From positions 26,591,209-26,655,208 of the forward strand of contig NC_134510.1 of the NCBI RefSeq assembly GCF_027942865.1: DNA of 64,000 nucleotides, written 5' to 3'. A program made the translations under genes and the position numbers. The DNA comes from Odontesthes bonariensis (taxonomy: Eukaryota; Chordata; Actinopteri; Atheriniformes; Atherinopsidae). The notes under the pieces were generated by a model. The model was not told where the DNA came from. It searched no databases and was given only the letters and a program-made list of their open reading frames with translations. Positions 53,065 through 64,000 of the stretch are shown here, piece by piece (position 1 is the stretch's first letter; every line of letters begins with the position of its first letter).

Positions 53065-54730
53065 GCCACATCTTTATCTACACCAGTTCTCATGGAAACC
53101 ACAAATCAACTCACCAGTCACACACTCCAACACTTTTAATATCAACGACTGCTGACACTAGTATAAGGAATGTATGCTTACAAACACGACGCACAACACA
53201 GTCACTGTAATACTCTTGACACTCAACACCATATGTGACCTAAAGCCGACAACGGGCTGTTGTTCTCCACCTAAATGTTCAATGGCACAATGTATACAGT
53301 TAATGTAATTTAACCACCTGACTAAACCTCGCCAAAATTGTATGTGGTGCACCAGTTCTAAACACAAAGCGTTCATGTATCTGTATAGTGTAATGCTGTT
53401 TGGAAAGGGACTATTTTCTTTTAAAAATGTAGGATTGTATTCTATCTTTTGTTATCGATAACAAAGTGAAATCTTTACAAGATTGTTAACTGGAACAATT
53501 TGCAACATGAAGGCCTTGAATAGACCTATAGGCAAAGACACAACCCTTGATCCCCTACACATCTCAGAACTTCCTTATTAGACTGACTCGAGAAGTCTGT
53601 GCACAAGCTCTTGTCTCCCTCTTTGCATCCTTTCCTGACCTGTTCCTGAATCACCACAGAGTAAAGGCAGTGAGGTCAGACTCTATATATCCTTGCAGAT
53701 GTTTTCCTTTTGCTATTGTCAGGCCGTTTTGCCATTTAGGATCCTGGCTATATTCTGTTTGAAGCTCCAGATCATTCTCGAGCACTTACCAACTACAAGA
53801 CAAAGTCTGTTTACATGTTGAGTCCATGTACAATATGCCACTGAGGTTTCAGCTTCAAACTGGAGGGCAAAGTTCCAGTTTGGGCCACAAACTGGTAAAA
53901 CAGTACCACCTACACTACAGTTGGTGTAACCTAACCTCTGGCCCTCACTGCACTTTTTCACTCACCGCACACTGCTCAATAGGATGTTTTATGCACACAC
54001 AAAAACACACAGACACACTCCATAACGCTACCCGTGCTGTTTCCAGAATGTCCGCTCAGCTTGGGCAGTTTTGATTGTATCGATTGTAATGAATTTTATG
54101 TACATACAATGATGACTATTATGATATTATTATTACTATTATTATAGCGTCCAATCTTTCTCTTTTTCTGCACATTTTCGAGAGGGCGCAACTTATGATT
54201 TCCTTTTTTTCCATTTGAGGAATCACCTTTCCAGCATCAGAAAATAGTATAATAATAATAATGATAATAGTAGTTGTGATAAGGATGATAATCCCCGGCT
54301 TGATGAGTGTCTCTTAATTTGTGTGTAATATTGTTGTAATTTAAGAACTTGTCAATATCTGAATCACAGAAAAAGGAGGGCACATTGTTGTGATACTTCG
54401 ATACATCTCACTCATGTCATCTTCCACACTTCAGGGTAATTTTTCACATAGAATCTTATTTCTCGCATTATTATTATTTTTCTATTTCCTTTACACTCCA
54501 TCTGGCATCTTTGGTTCAATGAATGTACAACTGTGTGCTTCTCCTCACCTTCTCCTCCCTCCTCCGCCCTCCTGCCTTTACCCCGTCACCTCTTCCTCAC
54601 TCTCCCTCTGTGTCTCTTGCTGTCTGTCTGTGTAGCCTATCAACGTGCAGTGCTAAGGCTGTCAGTAAATAAAGCCTCTTGTTTTTAAGTGTGATGTTAA
54701 GAAGGAATAAACATTGCATTGATTGATAAC
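53065..54730 (+). other. clstn3: clstn3 3' UTR and poly(A) signals
   Basis: From the TGA (53062-53064) about 1.6 kb without recognisable coding content leads to AATAAA at 54668-54673 and another at 54706-54711. It contains AU-rich stretches with TTATTATTATTA-type runs near 54120-54150 and 54240-54290. The choice of signal is unknown. Confidence 0.6.
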
Positions 54731-55319
54731 TTATATTATTACTATGTTACTATTCAAACATTACCTGTAATTATTGATACAATGCCAACATGGATTATGC
54801 TGACTTATTGTTATTGAAAAGTGTCAGAAAACATTACAAAATTCATAATAAAAACACTATGACGTCTTCATGAGAGGGTTTACTTGTTGGTGTGGGGGTG
54901 GGGGGGGTGGAGTTACACTGAGAGAGGTCTGCATGAGAAGGAAAAATTCCTCTCATTCATACAAATTTTTACTTTTTTTCTCTTTAAATTAGACCTTTGC
55001 AGCAAACAGTATATATAGTAAACACTTAATTTTCTTTAGGTACTTATATTTTAGTATTTCCATTTCCAGTACAATTATTTTGTACTTTCAAAATACATTT
55101 CCCCCACATTTATAAGTGTTATTTTTCAGTCTAAGAATTTGCATATAAACATCTCAGTATTATTATTGTCAGTTCAATGATACATTAATAATCACCAAAG
55201 GGGAAATTATATTGCAGTATGAATGATTAATAGATGACAATGGGCAAAATGAATAGTTTTTATAAAGAATTATTGTGCAAGGCTGTTGTAACCATGACTT
55301 CTTCTATCACTCCTTATTG
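54731..55319. other. Intergenic, nothing recognised
   Basis: AT-rich DNA beyond clstn3 with a G-run near 54894-54909. No gene or named repeat was seen. Confidence 0.5.
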
Positions 55320-56530
55320 CAGTGGACATGAAGAAGCCTCTGCCTGAAAACATTTGTCAAACTGTACTTTAATAATTCCTAAAAGGAAATCATATTGTTG
55401 CAGTATCTATAGAGCAATTAGGCATTAATCATTGCATAAGGCATTAAGGGACATTAATGACCTCCTGTTATTGTTCTTTGTTGCAGCAGAGCTGCAGAAG
55501 CCTCTGACTGAACACACTCTTGTTCAATAATTATGTAATGAAATCGGTGTGCAGTGTTGTCATTATGTTGAGAAACATTTGCAGCATTCTTTTTACATTC
55601 AGCTCCATTGGCTCCAGAGCAGTGCAGCTCAGAGCCAGCTTTCTTTATCAGTCTGTTCAGTTTCTTTGGATCTCTTGCTCTGATGCTGCTACCAAAACAG
55701 ATGGCTGCAAAGAACACTATCCACCACAGACTAGAAGATCATGCAACATCTTGGTGCAGCCATCAAAAACAATAAGCTTCCACATGTAAACAGCTCTGGT
55801 TCTCCACCACCTCCACCTCCACCTCCACCTTCTCCAACTGAAACAGGGTTTGACTCATTCCATACTCATTCAGCCTCCCGTCCATCACTGAAACACCCAA
55901 CAGCTGCAGAGTCATCAGAGTATTTCTGGAGATGACAGGACTCTGCTCCTCTGCTGCTGACCACCTTCTCTGACACACAATCCTTCAGTCTTTAAACTGT
56001 CTTCTGTTTGTGAGGTCATCATTTATCCAGGTGGTTTACCTGTATTTTCTTGAGTTTCTCACATTACAGTCCAGACTGAACTGTATTTAAAGCACTGAAG
56101 AAAATCAAAGAACTTGCTCTTCACTGAGCTGCCTGCTTTGTCCAGATGAGAGTGGGCTTGCTGAAGCAGGTAGATGCTGCCATTTTTCATTTCAGACTAA
56201 GCATGTTAAGCAAACTGCAGCTGGTCCTTAAAGGTCTTCACTTTCTTACTTATGTGGACCAACTACTGGGCAGTTGTCTGTAGTCTCTGAGGTGATTGAG
56301 GTTAGATGTGGTCTACAAAACTGGAACGTTCCTCTGACTTAGGATAAGGTTGAACAGATGCTGTAGAATCCCACAGAAGCTTAGCTGCTCCACACAGTCT
56401 TTTATGACCCTTGGAAAGATACAGTTTGGACCTGCAGCACATTGTTCTGGTTCAGTCTCTCCAACTACCTCTTTATCTGAACTGAAATCTGGACAGGTTG
56501 AATGAGGACACTGAGGGGGTCTCAGCGTAG
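55320..56530 (-). pseudogene. LINE reverse-transcriptase relic
   Basis: On the minus strand 55717-55600 reads FFAAICFGSSIRARDPKKLN followed by RLIKKAGSELHCSG, a C-terminal block of a LINE ORF2 type widespread in fish. Further upstream (56530-55720) noncontiguous pieces of the same reverse-transcriptase gene can be followed in order, including the KNMQHL, ESGLNPVSVG and CSAVIG-like stretches, with many deletions. A second, partial copy of the 3' end (GCAGTGGACATGAAGAAGCC) lies at 55320-55400, so the tail is duplicated. It is inactive. The clade was not assigned with confidence. Confidence 0.7.
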
Positions 56531-57940
56531 CCAGTGGGAGAATAAGTATTCAGAACCTTTACTTAAAAAAATTCAGAGCTTTTTATTGAATACTGCTCAA
56601 GATGCTTAATAACATCTAGCAGAATTGTTGGAGGTTAAAGTATATTTATCTTAATGACTGATGCAATGTTACAATTGTGTGACAACCAATCCCTGTGAAT
56701 TCTGCATAAACTTAAATTTTCATCCAGTGAGTGAAAATGTATTGTAAATTCGACCAATTACTTCAGTTTCTCTGAAACTAAATAAAAGCATTCGATTAAT
56801 GAATCATTTACTGTGGTTTAAAACACTTTGACCTTCCTTTATTTGTACTAAAAAGAACATGATTTATCATTGTTATTGATATCATGAGTGTTCTGACAGT
56901 TCCATCATGGAATACTAGGTGCACTTCTTTATCTACAAATAAGTAACGTTTATCTAGACATTAGATTGATTAAAAACACTCCAAGTTTGGTAATTTATTT
57001 CAACCACAATTCCATTGCAAAGAAAGGGGGAAAAACACGAGTAAAACCTTGTAACATGTGTTGCTGTTTTTTCAGAAAAGATGTTACACAATCCAACTTT
57101 TTTGGCTGCAACAATCTGGTAAATTCCTGGAGGGACTGATAAATATTCTTATCTATTATTATCTTAGGTTTGTAGCATTGCAATAAAGATTTATCTTGTT
57201 TTAATGTCCTAGCTGGTCAAGCATTTGATCTTATTTAATAACATTTTTTATCCTAAATGTTTAATCTGTAAATGTACACTTTTTATAAATGTTACCTCCT
57301 CACTGCTATTTACAAAAGGCAGAGTAAAATTTTGCATGAATGATAATTTAATATGCTCCATATTGATTTGGAGAAAAAGTTCTAATCTTATTGTATTATC
57401 ATTTTGATGCGTTGTTTCGCCCCATTCTGTGGAACAAGACACTCTGATCGTACATGTAACTCTGATTGAAGACAATTGATTTATCTGCCTCAAATTTGAT
57501 CAGCTTTTTCTAACAAACATTATTAGTTCAAACTTTTTTTTTTAATTGGACTGCATTAGTGAAATGTTGTTTTATTCACACTAAACAAAATAAATATTCG
57601 CCTCTCATATAGCCTTCATCTGCACTCTCTTCCTACCACTTTTTCATCGCGTTCAGTTCAAAATACTTTGTAGAAATAAAAAATAAAAAAAACTCCTGTA
57701 CACTGACACGTGGTCACAACTATCATTGTGCAAATACATAAAGTAGTACACATTTTACTCTCAATTTTCTTTTTTCAGTCATGTTGTTTTGTAACTAGCT
57801 CTCCCTTTGCTGAACTTTGGTCTCCTCCTCGTAGATTTTAACCTTAAACGTACGTTCTGCTATTTTTCAATGGGCTCTGCCATCCTCGTGCGTAAGCCCG
57901 TTGAGGAATACGTAACCGCCGCAACGTTACGCGACTCTTC
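56531..57940. other. Intergenic region upstream of pex5
   Basis: AT-rich 1.4 kb without a recognised gene, RNA or transposon. Base composition shifts to higher GC after about 57860, where the pex5 promoter begins. Confidence 0.5.
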
Positions 57941-58161
57941 GAGCTGACGGTGAAGGGTTTTGTGGGTCATGGAGGAGGAAGGTAAATAAAAGAGGAGCGC
58001 TAAGAGCACACATCGGTTGGTGTCCAGACGTGTTGCTGGAAGACTTGTTCGGAAAAGCAGCAGAAGCAGAAACAGGAGCAAAGGCAGGAGCCGGAGAGGA
58101 CAGACAGAGCGACCGGAGAGGAGGGACCGTCGTTCGGCTACAGCAGCAGCAGCTGTCGGCG
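57941..58161 (+). promoter_or_regulatory. pex5: Probable pex5 noncoding first exon and promoter
   Basis: A GC-rich segment ends in CGGCG|GTGAGA, a good donor at 58162. The coding exon begins more than 2 kb downstream after an acceptor, so this is the likely 5' noncoding exon. A short upstream open frame starts at 57969 (MEEEGK then stop), if it lies in the transcript. No TATA box is seen. The start site is not determined. Confidence 0.5.
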
Positions 58162-60226
58162 GTGAGATGAACATCCTGCTACCCGTCTATTCACACTCCT
58201 TCTCCGGGTGCTCACCACAGGAATGATCTGTGCACTGGCCCTGTGTAGCTAGCTGGTTAGCTGTGTACCAGCTACACTTAGTTTTAAAAGCCAGGTGACC
58301 AGTCACTGTTGGGATTTCTTTAGTTTGATTCGTTGTTTAATTAGCAGTGTATTGAACACATAAACAGAGATCACCGTTTCACAAAGCTAATGTTGGGGTT
58401 TGAGGCTACAATTAGCATCGGGCTGCACTTATGTACCAGTGCTCCCAGTTAAGGCACCTGAGCTCGGACAGCTTTTCACTCTCAGGTGTACACTGACAAT
58501 TTTTTTATGAAAATTTTCGCTGTAAAGTGATATAAATGGTCCAAAAGAGGCAGCCTTTCTATTGACTTACCGTACCTAGGGGATTTGTTTTGTATAAACA
58601 GGTGTCAGTGGCCTATCTGTGATAATGTGTGTATTAATATCTTTTTATAATCCTCTTACTTTGACCCTAATCATAATGCAGCAGCTGTGGGAATCAGTAG
58701 GAACACATTATCCTTAAATCTACATGGTCCACAAAGGGAGCAATAAACGGAGCACCTGTACAATGTGGGGTGATTTTTAGGTGAAAATGAATAGATGCAC
58801 CAGCATAGAGACAAGTGAAGTGTGCAGAGTATTAAATTTCTGTTTCGCACACTTCATTATGGAAATTGTAGCAGTTGTGTGTCCCTGTGGGGAGGTTAGA
58901 GATGCTGCGTAGGCCAGCAATACATCAGCTATTCATCCCTAAAGTTAGATGTACTTCAGCGAGGAGAGAAGCAGGGTTTCTTTTGTGATTATTTCCAGGG
59001 TTTACATATCTGATCCGATTCTTTGTCATAACAGCTTTATCTTCTTCTTATTTAACTTCTTATTCTGCTTTTGGAGGATCAGGTGAGTGATTATCTGATA
59101 AACGATGACCAAATATGACCTAATATCTGTATGATGCTAGTTCTGGGTTGGATTTTGTGTATATATGGAATTATAGGTTGTGGTTTTTGTTAAATCGATA
59201 ATAACATAACAACTTATTTTCTTCTTTGGAAAGGCAGAAAAACGATTAAACATTGAAATTGTCATAACTTGCTTGTCTAGCCAAGCAAAATAGGTGTTTT
59301 GTGCCTGCTGGGCCATCGTGTACTCATTTTTCATGGTTCACTAAAAGCCAGAAAATGACATGAAAAGCACCAGATGGATACTGCATTTGTTGCTGTGTCG
59401 TGAGGCTATTTGTGCAGTGTAGAAGCCTCCAGATTTAACATTGCCTGACCTGTAAGCTGTTAAAAACATTAGTTTTTCTGACCCTTTTAGGAGTGCAGGA
59501 GATATAAAACAATACTAAAGATTAACGGTGAATAAAAAGCGCAATTACCATTTATGGTGCTGCACATCTCTCTCAAAGCACAATATTACGAGAAAGGGAA
59601 TTTTATGGTTATATTTGTCTTAAAAGATATAAAACTTTTCAGGGTAACGGGTCGTTTTCTGCAGATGAGCATAGGGAGATAGTGTTACTTTGTTTTTGTA
59701 CAGTATGTATCTAAAAGTCTCCCATCCTCATTTGATAGTTAAACTTCATGCTTTGAAGTTAAGCATTTTATCCCTTTAATTGATCTTAGCCATCCAAAGT
59801 CTTCTGCATTACCTTTCTCATTTACCTAAGTCCACCGATTGTTTCAGGGTATCAGCTAGTGATCATTCACTAATCGGTTAAACAAATTGTAGACGCAGGC
59901 ATATCTGCAGTCCTATATACAGTATGTATGGATTAGTTGAGGGCCCTGCAGATAGAGTGCAGGACAGGAAACAGTGACAGTGCAGCTGGGATGGTGTTAT
60001 CTGTTCTCACGTTTGGCAGTTAAGTGTTTCATTGTTGTTATTATTGTACATTATTAGGTGCAAGAAGAAAATGCAGCACAGTGGCAGGATATCACCGTTA
60101 TATGTCTATTAGCCGGCCTGCTGTCTAAATTATCGTCACTACCTCTTAAAAAAAACCTGTAACATTTCAGCATTTGTCCGAAATAAACAGAGTGGGGCAT
60201 CTTTTTGTTGTCTTCCTAGTTTTTAG
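58162..60226 (+). other. pex5 intron 1, nothing recognised
   Basis: A 2.1-kb AT-rich intron between the noncoding exon and the first coding exon. No gene or named repeat was seen. Confidence 0.5.
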
Positions 60227-60263
60227 GTGGTCTGGTTTGGGTTTGCCTCGTCCTTGTGTTGCC

Positions 60264-62287
60264 ATGGCGATGCGGGAGTTGGTGGAGGCAGAATGTGGGG
60301 GAGCCAATCCCCTCATGAAGTTGACCAGTCATGTGACCAAGGAAGAGGGTGCATGGCGGCACCGCTCGACACCTACTGTGAGCAATCTTTTGCTGGAAAT
60401 AAAATCAGTTTTGTTCATCTGTATCATGCTGCTTGATATCAGGCAGGAGACTTGCAGGCGCTGTTATTTTCCTACCTTTTTATTTCTCTCCCTCAGATTC
60501 CCCCCACTCCCATTGATATTGCAACAGAGGAAGAGGTCAGTGCTGGTTTTCCCCCTCTGATTTCGTAATATTTCTTTTCAACAGCAACACTTTTTGGTGT
60601 ATAATATATGCAGTTTCTGAACATAGTTTCTAAAATGACCCCTCTTGTGTTTTGGCTCCTCCAGCTGGTTAATGAGTTCCTTCAGGCACCACCACGTCCT
60701 CCACACACGTTTGACATGGGTCAGCTGTTGGAGGAAATGCAACAGATTGACCAGCAGAGCTACAGACAAGCTCCACAGAGAGGTTCACAGTTATTACTTT
60801 TTCCCACTCTGTTTTACATACCAGTCTATTTTCCGTAGGCGTGGTATGAATGCTGCACAATGCTGCACTTTTAAAACGCGTTGCATATTTCCTTGTCGTA
60901 GCTCCAGATGTGGCAGCGCTGGCCCTCTCCGGTGACTGGACGGCCGAGTTCATCTCAGGTTCGGACTCTGCTGCCGCGCCGGGGCTCACTGCTCTCGGTG
61001 ATGCAGCAGATGCAGATTGGACGAGAGAATTTATCGCTGAGGCTGCAGGTAACTTGAGTATTTGTCAGTCTGTGTTTGGCTTTGGTCACATGTGCTTTGC
61101 TTAATGTGCAGTTCGGCCTCCTGGAGTCATCATTAGTCTGTCTTATGTCATCAGTTTTTATTGAGATCAGAGCGCGTATGTCCAAGACAAATCCATCTGT
61201 TTTGAAACTATATGACATTTTTACAATGTGTTCTTTACTGCCGTTTTTCCCCCCTTCAGATCCTGGACGCTGGGCGGAGGAGTACCTGGAGCAGTCTGAG
61301 GAGAAGTTGTGGCTGGGGGACCTTGGAGAAAAGGAGAGTGAATGGTGAGAGCAGGGGATGCGTTGAAACTCTGCAGATGATAAATGGCTTATGTAAATGA
61401 CTGCTGTTTAAGAGCAGAGGAGCACAGGTAAACAAATAATAGAACATCTGAACACCTCGAAAATGTTCTTGATGTCTTGTTGAGTGAATGTTCCCAATGA
61501 ATTTCCCTTTTTTGCATTTTTATTTTTCTAACTTTACCCATATCGACCTTTGTCTGACAATGTTGAGCCAATGTTGAGAACTTATTTTTGCAAAAGTCAG
61601 TGAGCCGTTTGTGCTGGCAGTGAGAGCTGATGTATAAAATATTGGCCTTGGCCTGCTCTGGCGTCTGGCTACACAATGCAAAGCACAGCCTTCAGCCTGC
61701 ATGAATGTTTCCAGCCCACATAAGCACAAGAAATCGGAGCTGTTTTTCCGGCTTAAACCTCTGCGCAGTATAGTTTTGATATTATTTAGGTTTTTATATC
61801 TGACAGGACGAAGGAGTATCAGGCTGGAGATGAGCTGAGACAGACCGCCAATGAGCTCGTCTCAAAGGTTGACGACCCCAAGTTACAAAACACAGAGGTG
61901 AGCACTGTGTCTCTGTCTCTCATGGATCATTTCTTACCATGTGCCATTCCTTTTTACACATCTGTCACCATATCCTTTCTCTTCTTCTTTAGCATTTTGT
62001 AGAGTAAACCCTTAGAACCGTGCTGCACGGATGAACTCAAGTTTTATTGTCCCTTTTATCTCCCAAGGCTTTTGTCTCAAGACATTAGGTGTTTAATAGC
62101 AAAACCTGACTGGTTAGCAATGGTAAATGCCTTCTTTGTTCTCATTTTCTTCGTTGTTGTGTAGTTCCTGCGATTCATTAAGCAGATTGGCGAGGGCAGT
62201 GTGACAGTGGAGAGCAGAACAGACAAACAGCTCAGAGATAAAGCTCAGGCCGCGGAGGCTAAGAGCTGGGCCTCCAACCTCAATCAG
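60264..62287 (+). CDS. pex5: Peroxisomal targeting signal 1 receptor PEX5, N-terminal half (3' end outside window)
   Basis: Cytosolic cycling receptor that carries PTS1 proteins to the peroxisome and docks on PEX14/PEX13. Coding exons: 60264-60377, 60497-60535, 60665-60782, 60902-61048, 61260-61344, 61807-61897, 62165-62287, giving 239 residues in one frame. The start reads [20 protein letters not shown], with the conserved Cys11 used for receptor recycling by ubiquitination. PEX14-binding WxxxF/Y motifs stand at W103 (WTAEF), W130 (WTREF), W144 (WAEEY) and W168 (WTKEY); W157 starts a WLGDL element. The exon 7 segment around W233 reads WASNL, without the aromatic at +4. [15 protein letters not shown] and [11 protein letters not shown] are family blocks. 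The TPR domains that bind the SKL signal are encoded beyond 64000. Confidence 0.97.
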
Positions 62288-64000
62288 GTATGAGTCACTG
62301 CCCACCGAGGACGGGATGGTTACTATTGGGAACACAGTTTAATGGGGAAGTAAACTAGTTCACGTTTGCACAGTGAAAGCTCTGCCATGTGACTCATCTC
62401 CCCAGTATCTGACGCAGAGTAACTTTTTCCACAAATGTTACCAAAGGCAGCCACCACTCTCCCTGTAATATGAATCTCAAGGCTGCACAGCATTGCAGCT
62501 GGAATTTGTTCTGCAAAGAGAGGAATCTTGTGACTGTCAGAACATAGTTTTCTATGTGTGAACCAGGACGATATAACACAAAAAAGAGCTTTGATCTCTG
62601 TGACATGTGGTAACTCCATGTTAAAAACAGATTGTACGGCTATTGTTTACTCAATGCTCCCTGGAGTTGCTGCTGAAGTTCACAGACTTTTGGATGGAAC
62701 TAAATCATGATGATGTGGAAGACCATTTCCATCTGGAAAAGAAAAAAATCAAACTTATCAAAAGTTGGAAATAAGAAATGGAATATGGAATAAAAGTCGG
62801 CACCGAGAGAGAAATCAGAATTTGGACATTGCGTTTCACCCTTTATCACTTTTTCATTGTGTTATTGTCGGATATGTATGTGGTAGCTGATAGTTTAATG
62901 AGAAAAACGACTTATTTGACTTCATTTTGACCTTTTATAGTTGATCATTTCTTATTGGGAAATGCAAAATACGGCCCGTGGGCATGTAAATATTTGGTCA
63001 CTAGTGTCAGCTCCAAGGTAATTTGATTGATATGTCAAGATTTTATCTCCGAGTCGAAGGCGTACAACATCAGGAGATTTGTTTCTATCAAGCTTCTTTG
63101 TCATGGATTAAAATAGAAGAAAAAGACCTGAAATTTGTGTTCCAGCTTAATTTCCAGTTAGTAGTCGGGTAGAATGCAGAGTTGGCTGCACGCTGTTATA
63201 TGAGCTTTTGAAAAAGAACAAGGCTTTCTCTTGATGGTGAATTTTTAAATTCCAGTGTGTGACTCTTTGATCACTTTAAGTCAGCGCAGCCCACTTCTTA
63301 TTCCCGTTTTATTCAAACTTTCAGGTGCAGCTTTTTCTGTAAATCCGGAAAAGAAATTTGTTCAGCACCTTATTTTTGTATCTGAGCACATTTTTTTGAG
63401 AGAAACTTCTTCTACCAGCAAAGCGGAGGCTGTTGATACATTCCACAGCTGCAGGTACAGCACAGTCGCTCATTAATTCATTCCTTCAAAATCCAGCCTC
63501 CAAAACACATTCTCTTGACAAAAGCTGTCCGGGAGCAATCCTCTGGATTCTCAAAGAAAATCAATAAATATGCTGAAAGCTTTTCATGGCAAAGTCTAGT
63601 CCTACAAGCAACAACAGAAGGTCAGACCTGAATGCAACAGTAAAATAATCTCACACATTGTTGCACCTCACTGCAGGTGGAGTCGTCCAGGCGTCTCTAT
63701 TGCAAACTGCTCAGCGTAAGCTGCCTTCAGCAAGAGGAAGGGAAGATCTCTGCATCAGCCGTGCGTTTCGCTAGCAAGTGATATTTAAGACTCGGTGCAC
63801 TCCCGCGATAACACAGTGCACGTTGACGGTACCGTCGAGAGACCCGTTTTCTTTTTCATCCTGAAGATTGGGCTTCATCTCTTCTTCTTTCTCGCACCAC
63901 AGGCACCTATTTAATCAGCATTGGTCACTAACTTGTTATTGATGCGTTCGTTTCCACAGCCCTAGTGGAGACAAAAATAATAGAAAATAAGCAGAGGGGC
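62288..64000 (+). other. pex5 intron 7 (continues beyond the window)
   Basis: No further pex5 exon was found in these 1.7 kb, so the intron after 62287 extends past the right edge. No transposon was recognised. Confidence 0.55.

Overview
The window is a piece of a teleost fish genome, probably a spiny-rayed (percomorph-type) species. It carries multi-exon vertebrate genes with GT-AG introns, poly(A) signals, and a repeat set typical of fish (L2-type LINEs, Tc1/mariner relics, TTAA-target palindromic elements, a tRNA-derived SINE, a Harbinger-like element). There are no prokaryotic features. The species cannot be fixed from the sequence alone.

Four protein genes were rebuilt exon by exon, each with a continuous reading frame. 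(1) tpi1, triosephosphate isomerase, minus strand, 7 coding exons (895-4068), 247 residues. (2) lpcat3, lysophosphatidylcholine acyltransferase 3, plus strand, 12 coding exons (14082-30517), 464 residues. (3) clstn3, calsyntenin-3, plus strand, 18 coding exons (33728-53064), 956 residues. (4) pex5, the peroxisomal import receptor, plus strand; its first 239 residues (60264-62287) are present and the rest lies beyond the right edge. All four have human counterparts in one chromosome region (12p13), so this is conserved synteny rather than a pathway. They are separate housekeeping or neuronal genes, each with its own promoter.

Layout: 1-4240 tpi1 and its TATA/CCAAT promoter. 4300-9780 is a repeat-rich gap with a palindromic MITE, a zinc-finger gene remnant split by a SINE, and a 5'-truncated L2 LINE that hosts two later DNA-transposon insertions. 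9785-12010 is a decayed, intron-containing tandem duplicate of tpi1 (pseudogene). 12.0-14.0 kb is largely unexplained AT-rich DNA. 14.08-30.8 kb is lpcat3; its introns hold a Tc1 relic, an LTR beside a reverse-oriented retroviral pol fragment, a 959-bp near-perfect palindrome, a terminal-repeat element and a mariner-like relic. 30.8-32.6 kb is intergenic with a GGGGT repeat. 32.6-54.7 kb is clstn3. 54.7-57.9 kb holds a LINE reverse-transcriptase relic. 57.95-64.0 kb is the 5' half of pex5.

I found no new multi-gene system. The most notable items are the two large TTAA-flanked palindromic elements that share a terminal motif, the unprocessed tpi1 pseudogene, the ordered nest of transposons in the L2 copy, and a probable intron in the lpcat3 3' UTR.
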